Below, piece after piece: positions 47,834 through 57,986 of a stretch of 64,000 nt of DNA. Origin of the DNA: CAZWKQ01 sp964634005 (GTDB taxonomy: Bacteria; Bacteroidota; Bacteroidia; Bacteroidales; JACABE01); contig CAZWKQ010000006.1 of assembly GCA_964634005.1 (NCBI GenBank), forward strand, positions 1 to 64,000, in the 5' to 3' direction. Both the position numbers and the translations under genes were made by a program. The notes beneath the pieces were generated by a model that was not told where the DNA came from, did not search any database, and saw only the letters and a list, made by a program, of their open reading frames with translations. Position 1 is the stretch's first letter. The number at the start of each line of letters is the position of its first letter.

Positions 47834-48460
47834 TTGGATAAAGATACATTACTTGAAGAAGGATTGAAACTCCCTGTAATGGAGGAGTTTTACAGTTTGC
47901 AGGGAGAAGGGTATCACACAGGCGAAGCGGCTTATTTTATTCGCATTGGAGGTTGTGATGTCGGCTGTTATTGGTGCGATATAAAAGAATCGTGGAATGC
48001 GGAACTATATCCAGCAGTTTATACAGACGAAATAATTACAAGAGTGAAGGCTAATCCTGCCAAAGCTGTTATTATTACCGGCGGAGAACCTTTACAATAT
48101 AACCTTAACTATCTTTGCGATAAATTGCAAAATTTAGGCATTAAAACATTTCTCGAAACATCAGGTTCATATCCTATTAGCGGAAAATGGACGTGGATTT
48201 GTCTTTCTCCCAAAAAGAACTCCCCTCCTATTGACGAAAATATTAAATACGCAAATGAATTAAAAATAATTATTGCTGAAAACGATGATTTCGATTGGGC
48301 AGAGCAATATGCCCAAAAAGTAAACAAAAGCTGCCTGCTTTATTTACAACCGGAATGGAGCAAACGTAATGAAATAATTCCCAAAATTGTGGAATATATT
48401 TTGCATAATCCTAAATGGAAAATTTCTTTACAAAGTCATAAATATATGAAAATACCATAA
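47834..48460 (+). CDS. queE: 7-carboxy-7-deazaguanine synthase (QueE)
   Basis: The 208-residue radical-SAM protein has the cluster motif C-x3-C-x2-C (CDVGCYWCD), FYSLQGEG before it, and the SAM-binding TGGEP. It makes CDG from carboxytetrahydropterin in queuosine synthesis. The start is TTG 47834; ATG 47878 would leave a shortened N-terminus. It is followed after 19 bases by the OmpA/PD40 gene. Confidence 0.92.
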   Translation: MDKDTLLEEGLKLPVMEEFYSLQGEGYHTGEAAYFIRIGGCDVGCYWCDIKESWNAELYPAVYTDEIITRVKANPAKAVIITGGEPLQYNLNYLCDKLQNLGIKTFLETSGSYPISGKWTWICLSPKKNSPPIDENIKYANELKIIIAENDDFDWAEQYAQKVNKSCLLYLQPEWSKRNEIIPKIVEYILHNPKWKISLQSHKYMKIP

Positions 48461-48479
48461 ATATTAATATTCTGACAAA

Positions 48480-50432
48480 ATGCATAAAATCAATTTAAAA
48501 TATATTTTTCTAATTATAGCAATATTATTTTCATTTGCCTTTAAAACTGAAGCTCAAAACAAATACACTTCCAGATCAAAAAAAGCTATAAAACATTATG
48601 AAAATGCTCTAAATCATTACAATTCATTTGATAATGAAAAATGCTTGAATGAACTTCAAAAAGCTGTTTCTGAGGATGAGAAATTTATTGAAGCCTATCT
48701 ATTAATGGCTAATGTTTATGAAGATTTAAAACAAACAAATAATGCAATTACTTCATATGAAAAAGTAATTTCGATAAATGATGACTTTTATCCCGGAGTA
48801 TATTTCTCGCTTGCTAAACTTCAACTTTCGATTGGGCTTTACGATAAAGCAGATTTAAATTTCAGGAAGTATATAAAAATTAAAGGAGAACCTCCTCACA
48901 AAATCCAAACAGCGAAAAGAAATTTAGAAATCACCGAATTTGCATTAAATCAAATAAATAACCCTGTACCTTTCGATTTGATAAACATGGGACCAAATAT
49001 TAATTCTGAAAACGATGAATATTTACCGGCAATTACTGCTGATGAACAAACAATAATAATAACTGTAAGACGACCATCGGATAAAAATACCATAAATAAA
49101 CAATCAGGTTTAGAAGAAGATTTTTATATAAGTAATAAAATAAACGGTGAATGGACAAAATCAGTTCCAATAGGTCCACCGCTTAATTCGAACGGGAATG
49201 AAGGAGCCCAATGCATATCTCCGGATGGACAATACATTTATTTTACTGCATGCAACCGTGACGACGGTATGGGAAGCTGCGACATTTACTATTCTTACAA
49301 AAAAGGGAATACATGGTCTGTCCCTGAAAATTTAGGAGAACCAATTAACACCGGTTTTTGGGAATCTCAACCATCAATTTCATCTGACGGAAAAACACTT
49401 TATTTTACAAGCAACCGCAAAGGTGGTAAAGGTGGTATGGATATATGGAAATCGGTTAAAAACGAGAATAATAAATGGTCAGAACCTGTCAATCTTGGCG
49501 ACAGTATTAACACGCCATATAATGAATTATCCCCATTCATCCATCCCGATAATCAAACTCTCTATTTTTCATCCGACGGCAGAATCGGAATGGGTGGAAA
49601 GGATATTTATTACTCAAGAAAGAAAAATGACAGTAGCTGGTCTTTACCTGTAAATATTGGATATCCAATTAATACTTACGCTGATGAAATTAATTTAGTT
49701 GTTAACGCTAAAGGCGATTTGGCATACTTTTCTTCCGACAAACCCGGAGGTTACGGAAAATACGATCTATACACTTTTGAGCTATATCCACAGGCACGAC
49801 CCAATAGCGTTAGCTATATGAAAGGAGTAATTTATGACGATATTACAAAAACAAAAATTGAAGCCGATTTTCAACTTATTGATTTAGAAACAGGCAAAAT
49901 AGTAGTAACTTCAAAATCAAATGCTGTTAACGGCGAATTCCTTGTATGTTTGCCTTTAGGCAAAAATTACGCTTTAAATGTCTCTAAATCAGGCTATTTA
50001 TTTTGGTCGGAAAATTTTTCATTTAATAATGTACACTCCGAATTTAAACCATTGATAAAGGATATTGCTTTAAAACCAATAAAAATTGGCGAAAGTGTTG
50101 TTTTGAAAAATATTTTTTTCGACACCGATAAATATACTATTAAAGAAGAATCAAAAATTGAGCTTAATAAATTAATAGAACTTTTAAATTCAAATAAAAA
50201 GCTAAAAATTGAAATTAGCGGTCATACTGATAATGTTGGAACACAACAGTATAATATAACTTTATCGGAAAACAGAGCAAAAGAAGTTTATAATTATTTG
50301 ATCGACAACGGAATAAACAAAACAAGACTTAGTTACAAAGGATACGGTTTTTCTAAACCAATAGACGATAATAATACCGAAGAAGGAAGATCAAACAACC
50401 GTAGAACCGAATTTAAAGTTATTGATTTATAG
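48480..50432 (+). CDS. OmpA-family protein with TPR and PD40 repeats (PorE-like)
   Basis: The 650-residue exported protein has a signal peptide, TPR repeats (about 30-160), a PD40-type beta propeller (about 170-440, with repeated DGxxxYFTS patterns), a carboxypeptidase-like regulatory domain (about 445-535) and an OmpA peptidoglycan-binding domain (about 545-650; ISGHTDNVG, NNRRTEF). PorE of the T9SS has this architecture, so a role in anchoring T9SS parts to peptidoglycan is likely but not proven. Confidence 0.85.
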   Translation: MHKINLKYIFLIIAILFSFAFKTEAQNKYTSRSKKAIKHYENALNHYNSFDNEKCLNELQKAVSEDEKFIEAYLLMANVYEDLKQTNNAITSYEKVISINDDFYPGVYFSLAKLQLSIGLYDKADLNFRKYIKIKGEPPHKIQTAKRNLEITEFALNQINNPVPFDLINMGPNINSENDEYLPAITADEQTIIITVRRPSDKNTINKQSGLEEDFYISNKINGEWTKSVPIGPPLNSNGNEGAQCISPDGQYIYFTACNRDDGMGSCDIYYSYKKGNTWSVPENLGEPINTGFWESQPSISSDGKTLYFTSNRKGGKGGMDIWKSVKNENNKWSEPVNLGDSINTPYNELSPFIHPDNQTLYFSSDGRIGMGGKDIYYSRKKNDSSWSLPVNIGYPINTYADEINLVVNAKGDLAYFSSDKPGGYGKYDLYTFELYPQARPNSVSYMKGVIYDDITKTKIEADFQLIDLETGKIVVTSKSNAVNGEFLVCLPLGKNYALNVSKSGYLFWSENFSFNNVHSEFKPLIKDIALKPIKIGESVVLKNIFFDTDKYTIKEESKIELNKLIELLNSNKKLKIEISGHTDNVGTQQYNITLSENRAKEVYNYLIDNGINKTRLSYKGYGFSKPIDDNNTEEGRSNNRRTEFKVIDL

Positions 50433-50460
50433 ATATCTTTCAAAAAATTGTTGATTATAA

Positions 50461-51885
50461 ATGAATTCTGAAAAAGAAATAAAAATATTCGAAGATATTG
50501 AAATTATTGATGCCGGAAGCGAAGGCAAAGCTATAGCACGTATTGAACAAATGGTGGTTTTCGTTCCTTTTGCTGTACCTGGAGATATTGTCGATTTAAA
50601 AATCATTAAAAAAAAGAAAAATTTTGCGGAAGCCAAAATTGTTAATCTAAAAAAGCCTTCTAAATACAGAGTTAAACCGCCATGTAAGCACTTTGGCATT
50701 TGTGGAGGATGTAAATGGCAAGCTATGTCATACGAAAAACAACTTTATTTTAAACAAAAACAAGTTACTGATAATCTCGAAAGAATTGGAAAAATCCAGA
50801 TTAAAGAACAATATCCGATTTTAGACTCTGATAATCAGTATTTTTATAGAAATAAATTGGAATTTACATTTTCAAATCGCAGATGGTTACTTGAAAATGA
50901 AACAAAAAATGATTCTAATAATTTAAATAACAATGCTTTAGGATTTCACATTCCTTTACTATACGATAGAGTACTGGATATTGAAAAATGCTTACTACAG
51001 GAAAGTCCATCGAATGAAATAAGAAATTTTATAAAAAAATATTCTATTGAAAACTGTTTAGAATTTTACGATGCTAAAAAACAAAGCGGATTTTTGAGAA
51101 ACTTAATAATAAGGACATCTTCTACAAGAGAAATAATGGTAATTATTATCTTCAAAGAAAATAGAGAAAAAGAAATATTTAAACTATTAGATAGTGTTTA
51201 CAATAGATTTCCACAAATCACTTCATTACAATATATTATAAATCAAAAAAATAACGATTCAATTAACGATCAGGAAGTAATTTTATACAAAGGTAAAGCA
51301 AGTATTTCCGAAAGCATGATTTCTTTTTCTGACAAAAAAGAATTGAAGTTTATAATCGGCCCAAAATCTTTTTATCAAACCAATTCTTTTCAAGCTGCAA
51401 AATTGTACAGGATAGCTGCCGAATTTGCCGATTTAAAACCTGAAGACATAGTTTACGATCTTTACACAGGAACAGGAACAATTGCTAATTTTATTGCCGA
51501 CAATGTAAGTAAAGTTGTCGGTATAGACTATATTCCCGAAGCTATTGAAGATGCCTACCAAAATTCTATTTACAATAACATAAAAAACACTGTATTTTTC
51601 GCCGGAGATATCATGAAAGTTTTGAATAAAGAATTTGTTTCGGCAAACGGGAAACCTAATGTAATAATTACCGATCCGCCAAGAGCAGGAATGCACGAGA
51701 AAGTAATTCGTCAAATTATTGAAATACTTCCCGATAGAATTGTGTATATAAGTTGCAATCCAGCAACTCAAGCCAGAGATATCGAAATATTAAGTTCAAA
51801 TTACCATATTGCCAAATCTCGGGCAGTTGACATGTTTCCTCAAACTCATCACGTTGAAAATGTTCTATTATTGATAAAAAAATAA
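50461..51885 (+). CDS. rlmD: 23S rRNA (uracil-5-)-methyltransferase RlmD
   Basis: The 474-residue protein has a TRAM domain, an iron-sulfur cysteine set (CKHFGICGGCKW), AdoMet motif DLYTGTGTI and the catalytic Cys in YISCNPATQARD. It methylates a uridine in 23S rRNA. It starts 28 bases after the OmpA/PD40 gene. Confidence 0.93.
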   Translation: MNSEKEIKIFEDIEIIDAGSEGKAIARIEQMVVFVPFAVPGDIVDLKIIKKKKNFAEAKIVNLKKPSKYRVKPPCKHFGICGGCKWQAMSYEKQLYFKQKQVTDNLERIGKIQIKEQYPILDSDNQYFYRNKLEFTFSNRRWLLENETKNDSNNLNNNALGFHIPLLYDRVLDIEKCLLQESPSNEIRNFIKKYSIENCLEFYDAKKQSGFLRNLIIRTSSTREIMVIIIFKENREKEIFKLLDSVYNRFPQITSLQYIINQKNNDSINDQEVILYKGKASISESMISFSDKKELKFIIGPKSFYQTNSFQAAKLYRIAAEFADLKPEDIVYDLYTGTGTIANFIADNVSKVVGIDYIPEAIEDAYQNSIYNNIKNTVFFAGDIMKVLNKEFVSANGKPNVIITDPPRAGMHEKVIRQIIEILPDRIVYISCNPATQARDIEILSSNYHIAKSRAVDMFPQTHHVENVLLLIKK

Positions 51886-51949
51886 TTAATTATCAGTAAA
51901 CTATTAAAGTTGAATTTCTGTAGAAACATCAATTATTCAAATAATAAGC

Positions 51950-52756
51950 TCAACTTCTTTTTACTTTAATATTAACTTCAAACCAATGATTTGGTTTATC
52001 ATTAGCTTTTAGTTCTTTTGTAATTAATTCTTCGTTTATATATACTGCACAAAGTGTATTGGAAATATGATAAATATTTTCCCTTTTATCTTCTGGTACA
52101 GAATCGAGTATAGCCGCTAGGACACTCCATCTAACTGTTTCAGATTCATAAGCATAATCGTGCCAAACAATTATGCCATTGTCATCTTTTAATAGTTTAA
52201 AAGCAGTTTTTGTATCATTTTTAACACTCTTATAATGATGGTCTCCATCAATAAAAACCATATCGAACTTACCATAATAATTGCTAAAATCGAAATCTTG
52301 AGAATTACCGTATAAATGCTCTACATTTTCGATTTTATCCGAAAAAAATCGGTGCATACCGACATAATTCTCGTCTTTTCCCAAATCAAACAAATCATTG
52401 TCGGATAAATTAAAAGATTTACAATCAGTAACTATTGATGAAACATTTGCAACACTTTCGCCCCTCCAAGTACCAATTTCAAAATAACTCTTAACATTAT
52501 TTTTTTTAGAAAGAGCCTTAAGCAATGCAATATCTATTGGCAAAGTAGCGCCATCAAGATAAGCATAAGGGTCAACAGTTTCATTAAAATCAGGGAATAA
52601 ATATGATATATCAACTAATGGAAGTCCACATGATAATTTATATTTTTTAGAAACATAGGCTTTCCATTTGTTCTCCTCGTCCAATACCAAATTTAACAAA
52701 TATGGTTTTTTAATTATCTGATATATAGCACTTATAAATTTAGCTAATTTTGCCAT
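51950..52756 (-). CDS. Class I SAM methyltransferase of the glycan cluster
   Basis: The 268-residue protein has an AdoMet motif as FEIGTWRGES and the post-motif FIDGDHHYKSVKNDT, typical of methyltransferase family 24. It overlaps the upstream flippase gene by 17 bases, so it probably methylates a sugar or lipid of the exported glycan. Confidence 0.82.
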   Translation of the reverse strand: MAKLAKFISAIYQIIKKPYLLNLVLDEENKWKAYVSKKYKLSCGLPLVDISYLFPDFNETVDPYAYLDGATLPIDIALLKALSKKNNVKSYFEIGTWRGESVANVSSIVTDCKSFNLSDNDLFDLGKDENYVGMHRFFSDKIENVEHLYGNSQDFDFSNYYGKFDMVFIDGDHHYKSVKNDTKTAFKLLKDDNGIIVWHDYAYESETVRWSVLAAILDSVPEDKRENIYHISNTLCAVYINEELITKELKANDKPNHWFEVNIKVKRS

Positions 52757-54026
52757 TACGTATAATTTTAATCAATTCGTTGAAATATACTTTTATATCA
52801 TTTCCACGAAGCAATATTTTTTTTAATGTTATTTTATTTTTATTTTTAAATATATAAACAATCAATACTGCCGAAATTAAATATGAGATTGAAGTAGATA
52901 TTGATGCACCAATTATTCCATAATACGGAATAAGTAAAAACCCAAATAAAATTGTTGAAATTAACCCGAAAAAATTGCAAATAGTATTAATGTGATATTG
53001 ACCATTTCCTGAAAAAAAATGACCAAGAATTAGTGAATAATTATAAAATATTACTCCCGGCGCCAAATATAAAATTACATTGTTAATATTATCAAAACCT
53101 TTACCGAAAATAAATACAAAGAATTCTGAAGGTAATGCAAGCAATGGAATAATAATTAAAAATGAAATAAAAACACTAAACTTTAACAGATTAATACTTA
53201 AATTTTTGGAATAATCAATATCATTAGAATTAGCAATTTTAGCATATTGCACAACAGCCATACTTCCACTTACAAGCCATATAGCCTCACTTATCGATAC
53301 ACCATTAGAATAAATCCCTAATGCAGAGCTTCCATGATATTTCTCTAAAAGGTAGAAACTAAGTCTTGCGTTCAATAAACCCGTAATATGAGATAACTGA
53401 TTGAATCCGCCTAACTTAAACATTTGCTTGAAAGAATTCAAAACAGACTTATTTATAAACGTCTTTTCATCTTTTATCAACAGCATCAATATAATAAAGC
53501 TAAAAATGAAATTAAGAATAAATGATATATATAGTGAGCTGATATAAACATTTACACTTCGCAAACTTGTGAATTCAAAAAAAGCGATCAATGAAAGAAC
53601 CGCTATTAACGAAGGTAAAGCATTTATAATATTGGCAAACAAAACCTTTTCTCTGCCAAGCAGTATATTGCTGTTAATAGATGATAACGAATTAATAAAA
53701 GAAAGAATTACTATATGAGAGACATAAATATTATCGACTATATTTAATTTTTTAAGAAAAAAAAAGGAAACAAACGAAATAAAAAGGCTCCATAAATACG
53801 AAAGTAATATCAAATGGAATTTTGGGATTCTAATGCTAAAATAAACTAAAGTAGCTCCTCCAATAATATTAGAAAAAATCAAAACAATTGATATAGTAGC
53901 CAATATCAAACTTTGTTCCCCTTTACCCGATGTTCCTAAATATCTCGATACAACTATAGCAGTCAAAAAGCCTGAAATTGCAGTAAGAAGTTTGATGCTA
54001 AATGTGTTGAATATTAATTTTTTCAT
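52740..54026 (-). CDS. Oligosaccharide flippase (Wzx/polysaccharide synthase family)
   Basis: The 428-residue protein has about twelve membrane segments and starts with the family-typical STxxKLLTAISGFLTAIVVSRYLG layout. It would move a lipid-linked oligosaccharide across the inner membrane. It overlaps the glycosyltransferase gene by four bases. Confidence 0.82.
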   Translation of the reverse strand: MKKLIFNTFSIKLLTAISGFLTAIVVSRYLGTSGKGEQSLILATISIVLIFSNIIGGATLVYFSIRIPKFHLILLSYLWSLFISFVSFFFLKKLNIVDNIYVSHIVILSFINSLSSINSNILLGREKVLFANIINALPSLIAVLSLIAFFEFTSLRSVNVYISSLYISFILNFIFSFIILMLLIKDEKTFINKSVLNSFKQMFKLGGFNQLSHITGLLNARLSFYLLEKYHGSSALGIYSNGVSISEAIWLVSGSMAVVQYAKIANSNDIDYSKNLSINLLKFSVFISFLIIIPLLALPSEFFVFIFGKGFDNINNVILYLAPGVIFYNYSLILGHFFSGNGQYHINTICNFFGLISTILFGFLLIPYYGIIGASISTSISYLISAVLIVYIFKNKNKITLKKILLRGNDIKVYFNELIKIIRNGKIS

Positions 54027-55189
54027 TTATTATCAGTTATACCCTTATAGATATTGAAAAACTGTTTCCCAACAGCTTCATATGTAAATTGTAAAGCAAA
54101 ATTACGTAAAAGGTTTTTATCGAAACTATCATAACAATGTTTTATTTTAAACATTGCCTCTTTTAAAGCTATTGTGTTTTGGGGCTCAATAATAATCCCG
54201 TATCTTTCATCTAAATCACTCGCTAACCCGCCGCAATTAGTAGCAATAACAGGGATACCTGAAGCTAAGGCTTCGGCAATTACAATAGAAAAAGACTCAT
54301 AATTACTGAACATAACAAGTACATGCGATTCTGATAAAAAATCTGCTATTTCGTTATGACTAAGATTATACTTAAAATCGATGATATTCTTATTATTTAA
54401 TTTTGAGAATGCATATTGTTCTATGACTTTATTAGATTTTTCGCCTATAAAAGTTAAATGCACAGTGCTGTCTGATTTATAAACCTCAGCAAAAGCATCA
54501 ATAATCCCCTTTACATTTTTTTGTGAATCATCTAATGTAGAGATGTGAATAAAATTAAATTTACCTTTAGGTTTACTGCATGATAAATTAAAAAAAACAT
54601 CATTAACAACATTAGGTACTATATTTATAGGCTTATTTTTATTTAATTGCCTTAAAGCCATTTTCAGATCATTAGAAACGGTTGTTACGCAAGTTGCTTC
54701 AGTAATAACAAATTTTGTAAAAAACTTTTCAAAAATGCTCAATTTATAGGGGTCTTTACTTAAATAACCTGTCCAATGCTCCGTAATAACAAACGGAACT
54801 CTAAAAAAATATTTTATAAATACTGCTATTATTGATATTGGAATAATGATATTTGAATGAACTACATCAACTTTTCCATAATTTTTCCTAACGTAAAAAA
54901 ATGCTTTGATGTATTCAATAAACAATCTGAAAAATTTAAATAATGGGAAGAGTCTGTAGAATGTTTTATTTTTAGGCAAATAAACCTTGTATAAGCATAA
55001 GTTTTCTTCAAATTCAATATCAACACTTTTGGTTTTTATAGAATTAATGAAAGATATATTAATAAAAAACACATTGCAAAAAAGAGAAATTGAGCGAGCA
55101 TGTTTAACTACAAAATTTCCCAGATGCGGGTTATCGGATGATGGCAGCCACGATGAAATAAAAAAAATTATAAGTTTATCAGACTTCAT
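54023..55189 (-). CDS. GT4-family glycosyltransferase
   Basis: The 388-residue protein has a two-domain GT-B fold. The donor-binding C-terminal segment shows the E-x7-E pattern (ALASGIPVIATNCGG near it). It is the first gene of the glycan trio. A TAGGTTTG-type promoter element (plus-strand CAAACCTA, 55206-55213) is 16 bases upstream. Sugar unknown. Confidence 0.88.
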   Translation of the reverse strand: MKSDKLIIFFISSWLPSSDNPHLGNFVVKHARSISLFCNVFFINISFINSIKTKSVDIEFEENLCLYKVYLPKNKTFYRLFPLFKFFRLFIEYIKAFFYVRKNYGKVDVVHSNIIIPISIIAVFIKYFFRVPFVITEHWTGYLSKDPYKLSIFEKFFTKFVITEATCVTTVSNDLKMALRQLNKNKPINIVPNVVNDVFFNLSCSKPKGKFNFIHISTLDDSQKNVKGIIDAFAEVYKSDSTVHLTFIGEKSNKVIEQYAFSKLNNKNIIDFKYNLSHNEIADFLSESHVLVMFSNYESFSIVIAEALASGIPVIATNCGGLASDLDERYGIIIEPQNTIALKEAMFKIKHCYDSFDKNLLRNFALQFTYEAVGKQFFNIYKGITDNK

Positions 55190-55205
55190 AGTACTTAAAA
55201 AAAAG

Positions 55206-55213
55206 CAAACCTA
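55206..55213 (-). promoter_or_regulatory. TAnnTTTG promoter element of the glycan trio
   Basis: CAAACCTA on the plus strand is TAGGTTTG on the minus strand, 16 bases before the glycosyltransferase start. Confidence 0.45.
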
Positions 55214-55254
55214 ATATTTTTTTTTCAAGTAGTAATTAAATTATAAAAAAATAT

Positions 55255-55262
55255 TAATTTTG
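55255..55262 (+). promoter_or_regulatory. TAnnTTTG promoter element of the tRNA-Leu genes
   Basis: TAATTTTG lies 10 bases before the first tRNA and would start the two-tRNA transcript. Confidence 0.5.
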
Positions 55263-55271
55263 CAAACCGAA

Positions 55272-55355
55272 GCCCAGGTGGTGAAATTGGCAGACACGCT
55301 ACTTTGAGGGGGTAGTGACCGGAAGGTCGTGCAAGTTCAAGTCTTGTCCTGGGCA
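55272..55355 (+). tRNA. tRNA-Leu (anticodon GAG)
   Basis: The 84-base sequence folds as a class II tRNA. The 5' acceptor GCCCAGG pairs with the 3' CCTGGGC. The anticodon stem CTACT/GGTAG holds loop TTGAGGG, anticodon GAG. A long variable arm and a TTCAAGT T-loop are present. CCA is not encoded. Confidence 0.95.
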
Positions 55356-55373
55356 CAAAATAATTACCTATAA

Positions 55374-55457
55374 GCCCGAATGGCGGAATTGGTAGACGCG
55401 CTAGTTTCAGGGACTAGTACTCGCAAGGGTGTGCAGGTTCAAGTCCTGTTTCGGGTA
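55374..55457 (+). tRNA. tRNA-Leu (anticodon CAG)
   Basis: The 84-base class II tRNA starts GCCCGAA, paired with TTCGGGT at its 3' end. The anticodon stem CTAGT/ACTAG holds loop TTCAGGG, anticodon CAG. It lies 18 bases after the GAG tRNA. CCA is not encoded. Confidence 0.95.
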
Positions 55458-55536
55458 CACCTAATGAACTTAAAATTCCAGCCTTTCAATTCGAAAATAG
55501 TTTAACAATAAAATCTTACTTAAATGATATAATAAA

Positions 55537-55562
55537 AAGAGCCTCTTAAATAAGAAGCTCTC
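55537..55562. terminator. Hairpin after the tRNA genes
   Basis: AGAGCCTCTTA pairs with TAAGAAGCTCT around a two-base loop, with one mismatch. The flanks are A/T-rich. It can end the tRNA transcript or the convergent cohesin gene. Confidence 0.55.
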
Positions 55563-55610
55563 TACTTTAAAAAGGGTAACAAACCTGATTAAATCAAATA
55601 ATCGGAGATA

Positions 55611-57629
55611 TTAATCTCCAACTACTATCTTTTTATTGTAAATACTGTTATCTGCAATAATGCTAATAATATAGCAACCTTTATTATTAAAGTCTATTGA
55701 GCATCTTTTAGTGTTTTTAAAGTTATAATTTTTGATTTCCTGACCTAATATATTGGATACTTTAATACTGACTTTTTCTTTAAAATTGTCGAATAAAATA
55801 TCCAAATGATTATTTTCAAAATTGTAAATAATTGAATTATCAGCATTTTCGCTTATTCCGGTTGGATCAACAAAACTTAAAATAAAACGCTCGGCTATAT
55901 CATTTGGAGATGCGTTAAAAGAATAACTCGGGCTTGTTCTCAAATTAATGATATTTGATGTTTTAACATCGTGTAAAAAAAAGTTTGTAGTCGGCGAGAA
56001 ACTCGAAAGATTTTCAAATTTAATCGAGTAATTACCTGCAACTCCAACTTTGTAACCTATTGGTATATAAAGGTTAGTATTTAAAGCATCAATAACATTT
56101 ATTGATAGTTTTGTATTTGTCGAAGGTATAGTTGTATAAACCTGTGGTGCATCATCGATACCGAAAAGTTTGTAGGCATCAAAATTGCTATCAAAAGATT
56201 GAGTAGCATTTTGGTTGAAATTCAAATAAGCTATATCAGAGTACGAATTACCTTCGGCGATTATCATTAGCAAATTATTAATATTCTTTTGAGATTTTTT
56301 CAAAAACGACTTGTTGTTATGAATTCGAGCAGAATCAGGAATTTGAAGAACAGGATTAGCAGCATTTGCCCTTACAAAAAAGCCTTGCAAAGAAGGTACT
56401 ATTCCGTCATTAAATGCACCTATTTGACCATTCCAACTTATATAGTTAACTCCGTTAAAACAATAAATTGAAGCATCAATATTAGATTTAACAATACCGC
56501 TATTCGACCAATCAATAGCAGATGTGTAAGGATTTCCCACAAGGTTGAGCCCATTGGGAACTGATGAGAGTGGATTATTAGTGTAAGTTAAGTTATTATA
56601 AAAAAAAGAACCGCCTGTTAAAGATGTATCGCTAAAATTAACCGTAATTTCGCTTGAAGGTATAATTGAATAACCTTTACCTCTGACCAAATTATCATTC
56701 TGATTGACTGTAACCCAATTTTGAGACTGCTCTGAATAGGATTTTATAATCGAATTGCCGGTAGTTGAACTATTAACTATTATATTATTGAAAGGAGTTG
56801 TGAATAAGCTGAAATCATTAGGATTTAGCTTATGAATGTATCTTTCAACATTTACATTCCCATTTCCGGCATAATTACCATAATTTATCAGAGAACCTGT
56901 ACCGCTTGTATCAGATTTGATTATAATATTACCAAAATTTTCAATATTACCATAAATATTTATAGCCATATCGGGTTTAATAATTAAAGAGGCTCCGTTT
57001 TTAACTTGTATATCATTACAATTTGCCATTACATTCAGTTCTACAATTCCTGAATTAATAATAATATTGGTAGCCGAACCGGGTATTCCGTTACTCCAAT
57101 TTGCAGCATTAGACCAAACATTATTTCCATTCCAGACAGAAAAATTTGCTCCTAAACTTGGTACAACTATTCCGTTAATAAAGCTTACATTTATTAAATT
57201 TCCATCCCAATCAACTACTTCGCAATCAACCAAATTGAAGTTTAAATTTGCATTTCCTCCAAGGTATTTGAATTTAAAAAACATAAAATCACCGGGGGTA
57301 ATATTTACACCGGTTGTACCCATTGATAACCACGAAATATTAATTTGTTTAAAAACAGAATTTACATTTATAACATTAGATAAAATTCCCATAGCATCAG
57401 GCGAAAGCAATGTATCTTTAATGTAAATTAACTTAGTAGAATCGAAAACAATTTTAATATCCATTGCACCAATATTCATTAGACCCGAAGTTTGCAAGGG
57501 GATTAGAATCTCTTCTCCGACTGTAGCAGTATCAGAGCCTATTTTAATAATTTGGGCTTTAATGTGTAATGGGAAAATTAATATAGCTACTGCTATCAAA
57601 CTAAAAATAACATTTTTATTTTTTTTCAT
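55611..57629 (-). CDS. Secreted cohesin protein with T9SS-type C-terminus
   Basis: The 672-residue protein has a signal peptide (residues 1-25, ending HIKAQ) and one cohesin-like domain (about 26-155; GAMDIKIVFDSTKL, NISWLSMGTTGVN, CEVVDWDGN). A beta-rich middle follows (WSNAANWSNGIPG). The end has GISENADN and a T9SS-type C-terminal domain (VSNILGQEIKNYNF). It would be carried out through the T9SS and fixed at the surface. Its single cohesin resembles those in the next two large genes, so it may be an anchoring scaffold. Confidence 0.8.
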   Translation of the reverse strand: MKKNKNVIFSLIAVAILIFPLHIKAQIIKIGSDTATVGEEILIPLQTSGLMNIGAMDIKIVFDSTKLIYIKDTLLSPDAMGILSNVINVNSVFKQINISWLSMGTTGVNITPGDFMFFKFKYLGGNANLNFNLVDCEVVDWDGNLINVSFINGIVVPSLGANFSVWNGNNVWSNAANWSNGIPGSATNIIINSGIVELNVMANCNDIQVKNGASLIIKPDMAINIYGNIENFGNIIIKSDTSGTGSLINYGNYAGNGNVNVERYIHKLNPNDFSLFTTPFNNIIVNSSTTGNSIIKSYSEQSQNWVTVNQNDNLVRGKGYSIIPSSEITVNFSDTSLTGGSFFYNNLTYTNNPLSSVPNGLNLVGNPYTSAIDWSNSGIVKSNIDASIYCFNGVNYISWNGQIGAFNDGIVPSLQGFFVRANAANPVLQIPDSARIHNNKSFLKKSQKNINNLLMIIAEGNSYSDIAYLNFNQNATQSFDSNFDAYKLFGIDDAPQVYTTIPSTNTKLSINVIDALNTNLYIPIGYKVGVAGNYSIKFENLSSFSPTTNFFLHDVKTSNIINLRTSPSYSFNASPNDIAERFILSFVDPTGISENADNSIIYNFENNHLDILFDNFKEKVSIKVSNILGQEIKNYNFKNTKRCSIDFNNKGCYIISIIADNSIYNKKIVVGD

Positions 57630-57986
57630 TTTAATATTTTTAAATTAATTAAATAGTTCTAAAAATCAATTTTCATCTTTTTCGATTTGTATTAAAAAAA
57701 TATTTTTATACCACTTAGTTTGTAAGTTTATTATTCAAGAATATGCTGAAATAATATAGCCTAAAATATAAAATTAATTTGATTTATTTATTAATAATTT
57801 TTTATGTAATTATTCATAATATTGTTTCAATCAAAGAAATTTTTGAAGTATTTAATATATCTCAACTAAACATTATCAGTAATCTTTTTTTGCAACTATA
57901 TTTTTTTACAATTATATCATAAACTTTTCTAAAATAAAATTACAATAGGCCTCCTTATTAGTAACCTTATTAAATAAATTATTGGT
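57630..57986. other. Gap of 357 bases with no clear gene
   Basis: The stretch is strongly AT-rich. I see no TAnnTTTG element placed convincingly for either minus-strand gene and no RNA gene. Confidence 0.5.

Noticed and set aside
55272..55457. Integration hot spot at the tRNA-Leu genes
   Set aside because: No integrase or duplicated tRNA end was seen next to them.
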